Source of the DNA: an uncultured Streptococcus sp.
GTDB taxonomy: Bacteria > Bacillota > Bacilli > Lactobacillales > Streptococcaceae
NCBI GenBank assembly: GCA_900755085.1
Contig: CAAEFF010000175.1
Coordinates: forward strand, 1-9,621
DNA: 9,621 nucleotides
Direction of reading: 5' to 3'
Under the pieces are notes generated by a model, which was not told the origin of the DNA, searched no databases, and worked only from the letters and a program-made list of their open reading frames with translations. This document shows positions 7,395 to 9,621 of this stretch, piece by piece (position 1 is the stretch's first letter; the number at the start of each line of letters is the position of its first letter). The translations under genes and the position numbers were made by a program.

Positions 7395-7432
7395 AAGGGA
7401 GAAGCATTGACGCGATTCGAAAGGAGAAACAG

Positions 7433-8392
7433 ATGTCAAAAAAGATTATCGGGATTGACCTTGGAGGTACTTCCATCAAATTCGCCATTCTCACCTTGGA
7501 TGGAGAAGTGCAAGAAAAATGGTCTATCAAAACAAATATTTTGGATGAAGGTAGCCATATCGTAGACGATATGATCGAGTCTATCGCTCATCGTTTGGAA
7601 TTGTTGGGACTAGATGCTGCTGAATTCCAAGGAATTGGAATGGGTTCACCAGGTGTTGTGGACCGCGAAAAAGGAACCGTTATCGGTGCTTACAACTTGA
7701 ACTGGAAGACGCTTCAACCAGTCAAAGAAAAAATCGAAAGTGCGCTTCATATTCCATTCTTCATCGACAACGATGCCAACGTTGCTGCCTTGGGTGAACG
7801 TTGGAAAGGGGCTGGTGAAAACCAACCGGACGTAGTCTTTATGACACTTGGAACAGGTGTTGGTGGCGGTATCGTCGCTGAAGGACGCCTCTTGCACGGG
7901 ATCAAAGGTGCGGCTGGAGAACTTGGTCACATCACGGTAGATTTTGATGATCCAATCCAATGTACTTGTGGTAAGAAAGGTTGTCTTGAAACCGTTGCTT
8001 CTGCTACAGGAATTGTCAACTTGACACGTCGCTATGCAGATGTCTATGAAGGAACTTCTCAATTGAAAGCCTTGATCGACAATGGTGAAGAAGTGACAGC
8101 CAAGATCGTCTTTGACCTTGCAAAAGAAGGAGATGCGCTTGCCTTGATCGTTTACAAAAACTTCGCTCGCTACCTAGGACTTGCGATTGCCAACATTGGT
8201 TCAACCTTGAACCCATCCAAGATTGTAATCGGCGGCGGGGTATCTGCTGCGGGTGATTTCCTTCTTGACGGTGTGCGCAAAGTCTTTGAAGAAAATGCCT
8301 TCCCACAAGTACGCGAATCAACTCAATTGGCGCTTGCTACGTTGGGAAATGATGCTGGTGTCATCGGTGCAGCATCACTTGTATTGCAATAA
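7433..8392 (+). CDS. glk: ROK family glucokinase
   Basis: This encodes 319 residues, the usual size of Gram-positive ROK glucokinases (also called glcK, or gki in pneumococcus). It phosphorylates free intracellular glucose with ATP to glucose 6-phosphate, for example glucose released from disaccharides. Seen: phosphate loop GIDLGGTSIKFA (7-18), catalytic D114 in IDNDANVAALGE, the Gly-rich LGTGVGGGI (139-147), E163 and H166 in GELGH. The zinc-binding CTCGKKGCLE follows (C177, C179, C184), with E186. With H166 the zinc ligand set is complete. It lacks the N-terminal DNA-binding domain of ROK repressors, so it is an enzyme. The start is set by AAAGGAG at 7420-7426, 6 bases ahead. Codon choice (many AAC, GAC, CGT, GAA, CTT) looks more biased than in the flanking genes, suggesting strong expression. 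It is a single-gene unit between its own promoter and terminator. Confidence 0.96.
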   Translation: MSKKIIGIDLGGTSIKFAILTLDGEVQEKWSIKTNILDEGSHIVDDMIESIAHRLELLGLDAAEFQGIGMGSPGVVDREKGTVIGAYNLNWKTLQPVKEKIESALHIPFFIDNDANVAALGERWKGAGENQPDVVFMTLGTGVGGGIVAEGRLLHGIKGAAGELGHITVDFDDPIQCTCGKKGCLETVASATGIVNLTRRYADVYEGTSQLKALIDNGEEVTAKIVFDLAKEGDALALIVYKNFARYLGLAIANIGSTLNPSKIVIGGGVSAAGDFLLDGVRKVFEENAFPQVRESTQLALATLGNDAGVIGAASLVLQ

Positions 8393-8398
8393 AAAAAT

Positions 8399-8433
8399 AG
8401 GAGTCCAGCCAAAAGCTCGGATCTCCTTTTTTT
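8399..8433 (+). terminator. Intrinsic terminator after glk, probably bidirectional
   Basis: AGGAG-TCC-AGC (8399-8409) pairs with GCT-GGA-CTCCT (8415-8427), with single-base bulges at C8418 and T8422 and a CAAAA loop. A run of seven T (8427-8433) follows the stem. Seven A (8391-8397) precede it, so it could also stop leftward transcripts. It separates glk from thyA. Confidence 0.85.
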
Positions 8434-8442
8434 CTTGACCTA

Positions 8443-8451
8443 TGATATAAT
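8443..8451 (+). promoter_or_regulatory. Extended -10 promoter of thyA
   Basis: TGA followed by TATAAT (8446-8451) makes an extended -10. A tempting TTGACC at 8435-8440 is only 5 bases away and cannot be its -35. The proper -35 position (about 8423-8428) falls in the T-run side of the glk terminator and shows no match. A start near 8458 would give a leader of about 23 bases. Confidence 0.65.
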
Positions 8452-8480
8452 GAAGGCAATAGTAGATTCAAGGAGTTTTT

Positions 8481-9320
8481 ATGACAAAAGCAGATACCAT
8501 ATTTAAGGAAAACATTCGAAAAATCATGGAAGAAGGGGTCTGGTCAGAGCAAGCCCGTCCCAAGTACAAGGATGGTCGGACGGCTAATTCCAAATACATC
8601 ACAGGTGCCTTTATGGAGTTTGACCTCGCCAAAGGCGAGTTTCCGATCACGACCCTTCGTCCCATCGCCATCAAATCCGCGATCAAAGAGATGCTCTGGA
8701 TCTACCAGGATCAGTCGAATAGCTTAGACCTGTTAGAAGACAAGTATAATGTCCACTACTGGAATGACTGGGAAGTAGGGAATAGTCGCACCATCGGTCA
8801 GCGTTATGGTGCTGTGGTCAAAAAGCATGACATCATCCACAAGATCCTCAAGCAATTAGAAGCTAACCCTTGGAATCGGCGCAATATCATCTCGCTTTGG
8901 GATTATGAAGCCTTTGAAGAAACCGATGGTCTCTTGCCATGTGCCTTTCAAACCATGCTGGACGTGCGGCGCGTGGATGGGGAGATTTATCTGGATGCGA
9001 CCTTGACCCAGCGTTCCAATGATATGCTGGTGGCCCACCATATCAATGCTATGCAGTATGTAGCCCTTCAGATGATGATCGCCAAACACTTTGGCTGGAA
9101 GGTCGGCAAATTCTTTTATTTCATTAACAACCTTCATATTTATGATAATCAATTTGAGCAAGCAGAAGAATTGCTCCGTCGAGAGCCTTCAAATTGTCGG
9201 CCACACCTGGTCTTGAACGTGCCAGACGGGACAAATTTCTTTGATATCAAACCAGAGGATTTTGAACTGGTAGATTATGATCCAGTGAAGCCACAGTTAA
9301 AGTTTGAACTCGCGATTTAG
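8481..9320 (+). CDS. thyA: Thymidylate synthase
   Basis: This encodes 279 residues, a normal ThyA length. It converts dUMP to dTMP with methylene-tetrahydrofolate, giving dihydrofolate; it acts in the cytoplasm as a homodimer. Seen: catalytic C154 in LLPCAFQTM, the phosphate-binding RRNI (133-136), QRSND (177-181), N189 in HHINAMQYV, and H219/Y221 in NNLHIYDNQ. The protein ends in FELAI, like the short hydrophobic tail that closes the site in this family. In the catalytic loop, alanine follows the cysteine where E. coli ThyA has histidine; I believe this is usual for the streptococcal/lactococcal branch. The start ATG 8481 has AAGGAG (8470-8475) 5 bases ahead. No dihydrofolate reductase gene is in view, though one may lie elsewhere. 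It has its own promoter and no strong terminator. Confidence 0.96.
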   Translation: MTKADTIFKENIRKIMEEGVWSEQARPKYKDGRTANSKYITGAFMEFDLAKGEFPITTLRPIAIKSAIKEMLWIYQDQSNSLDLLEDKYNVHYWNDWEVGNSRTIGQRYGAVVKKHDIIHKILKQLEANPWNRRNIISLWDYEAFEETDGLLPCAFQTMLDVRRVDGEIYLDATLTQRSNDMLVAHHINAMQYVALQMMIAKHFGWKVGKFFYFINNLHIYDNQFEQAEELLRREPSNCRPHLVLNVPDGTNFFDIKPEDFELVDYDPVKPQLKFELAI

Positions 9321-9360
9321 TGATAAATCAAGGTTTTTTGATGCCTGTATTTACGGGTAA

Positions 9361-9414
9361 AATCGTTTTAAATTTAAAATTATTTCAGCTAAAAATTTTT
9401 ACTCATTTTTGAGT
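9361..9414. promoter_or_regulatory. AT-rich block with short perfect palindromes upstream of surface-protein promoter
   Basis: Only 11 of 60 bases are G/C at 9361-9420. Within it lie a perfect 14-base palindrome TTTTAAATTTAAAA (9366-9379), AAAAATTTTT (9391-9400), and ACTCA-tttt-TGAGT (9401-9414). The last ends 9 bases before the -35 region of the next promoter. It may be an UP-like element, bent DNA or a regulator site; no specific binding protein can be named. Confidence 0.3.
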
Positions 9415-9423
9415 CAAAACATT

Positions 9424-9451
9424 TTGAATATCGTTCGGGTTTTGTTAAAAT
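9424..9451 (+). promoter_or_regulatory. Promoter of the YSIRK-signal protein gene
   Basis: TTGAAT (9424-9429) and TAAAAT (9446-9451) are 16 bases apart, and TGT (9443-9445) makes the -10 extended. Transcription starting near 9458 would give a leader of about 68 bases, longer than those of glk and thyA, ahead of GGAGG at 9513-9517. Confidence 0.6.
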
Positions 9452-9525
9452 AGATAAGGTTTGGAAAAAAACTAAACAATTTTAAAAAGAATGTTAATTT
9501 ATAGATAAATATGGAGGTCCATTAA

Positions 9526-9621
9526 ATGGGGAAAGACTTATTTAATGATCGTATTAGCAGATTCTCAATTCGTAAATTGAATGTGGGGGTTTGCTCAGTA
9601 CTTTTGGGAACACTTGTGATG
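9526..9621 (+). CDS. YSIRK-type signal peptide protein, N-terminal fragment
   Basis: Only the first 32 codons are in the window and they are open to its end. The ATG at 9526 follows GGAGG (9513-9517) by 8 bases. After MGKDLFNDRISR comes FSIRKLNVG (13-21) and then CSVLLG (23-28). This matches the YSIRK-G/S pattern (Y/F-SIRK, three residues, G, two residues, S, then G) found at the start of large wall-anchored proteins of streptococci and staphylococci. It directs export to the division septum. Such proteins usually end in LPXTG and are sorted to the wall; that end is outside the window, so adhesin, enzyme or immunoglobulin-binding roles all remain open. Confidence 0.85.
   Translation, partial: MGKDLFNDRISRFSIRKLNVGVCSVLLGTLVM

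Noticed and set aside
7646..8321. Long minus-strand open frames within glk, and similar ones in degV, dapB, cca, the ABC-F gene and thyA
   Set aside because: They lie opposite well-supported genes, have no ribosome binding sites, and their products have no recognisable features.
7433..8392. ROK protein as a transcriptional repressor
   Set aside because: It begins directly with the phosphate loop and has no N-terminal helix-turn-helix domain, while the kinase and zinc residues are complete.
8435..8440. TTGACC as the -35 of thyA
   Set aside because: It is only 5 bases from the TATAAT at 8446, far too close to be used with it.
9343..9358. Hairpin CCTGT-ATTT-ACGGG as the thyA terminator
   Set aside because: The stem has only five pairs including a G-T pair, and the tail is TAAAATCG with no T-run. 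It may be a weak terminator but is not convincing.

Overview
The window looks like a chromosomal segment of a Streptococcus, most likely an oral mitis/sanguinis-type species. The reasons are moderate-to-low GC, strong AAGGAGG ribosome binding sites, extended -10 (TGn) promoters, and protein sequences that read as streptococcal throughout (DUF1149 protein, CCA-adding enzyme, ROK glucokinase, ThyA). The final gene begins with a YSIRK-type export signal. The species call is an inference from memory of family sequences; no search was run.

Layout, all genes on the + strand. (1) 1-1517: an AT-rich accessory pair, namely the 3' part of a gene of unknown function and a small protein with an N-terminal membrane segment. 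(2) 1518-1741: a gene-free stretch with an inverted repeat that reads as a leftward terminator and overlaps the -35 area of the next promoter. (3) 1742-7347: a compact six-gene run, DUF1149 protein - DegV/FakB-like protein - dapB - cca - ABC-F ATPase - six-helix DUF308/HdeD-like membrane protein. Adjacent genes are separated by 3 to 10 bases or overlap as ATGA, and no terminator is visible inside, so this is probably one operon driven from about 1681-1710. (4) 7433-8392: glucokinase with its own extended -10 promoter, closed by a good intrinsic terminator. (5) 8481-9320: thymidylate synthase with its own promoter. (6) 9321-9525: a very AT-rich intergenic region with short perfect palindromes and a promoter. 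(7) 9526-end: the first 32 codons of a YSIRK-signal surface protein.

The central operon joins housekeeping jobs: lipid handling (FakB-like), diaminopimelate/lysine synthesis (DapB), tRNA 3'-end maturation (Cca) and a ribosome-associated ATPase (ABC-F). The glk and thyA units add sugar phosphorylation and dTMP synthesis. The flanks are different in character: an AT-rich unknown pair on the left and the start of a cell-surface protein on the right. These are the parts most likely to vary between strains.

I see no CRISPR array, tRNA, rRNA, intact insertion sequence or clear novel defence or metabolic system. The interest lies in the unassigned left pair, the odd leftward terminator, and details of gene coupling and of the ThyA catalytic loop.
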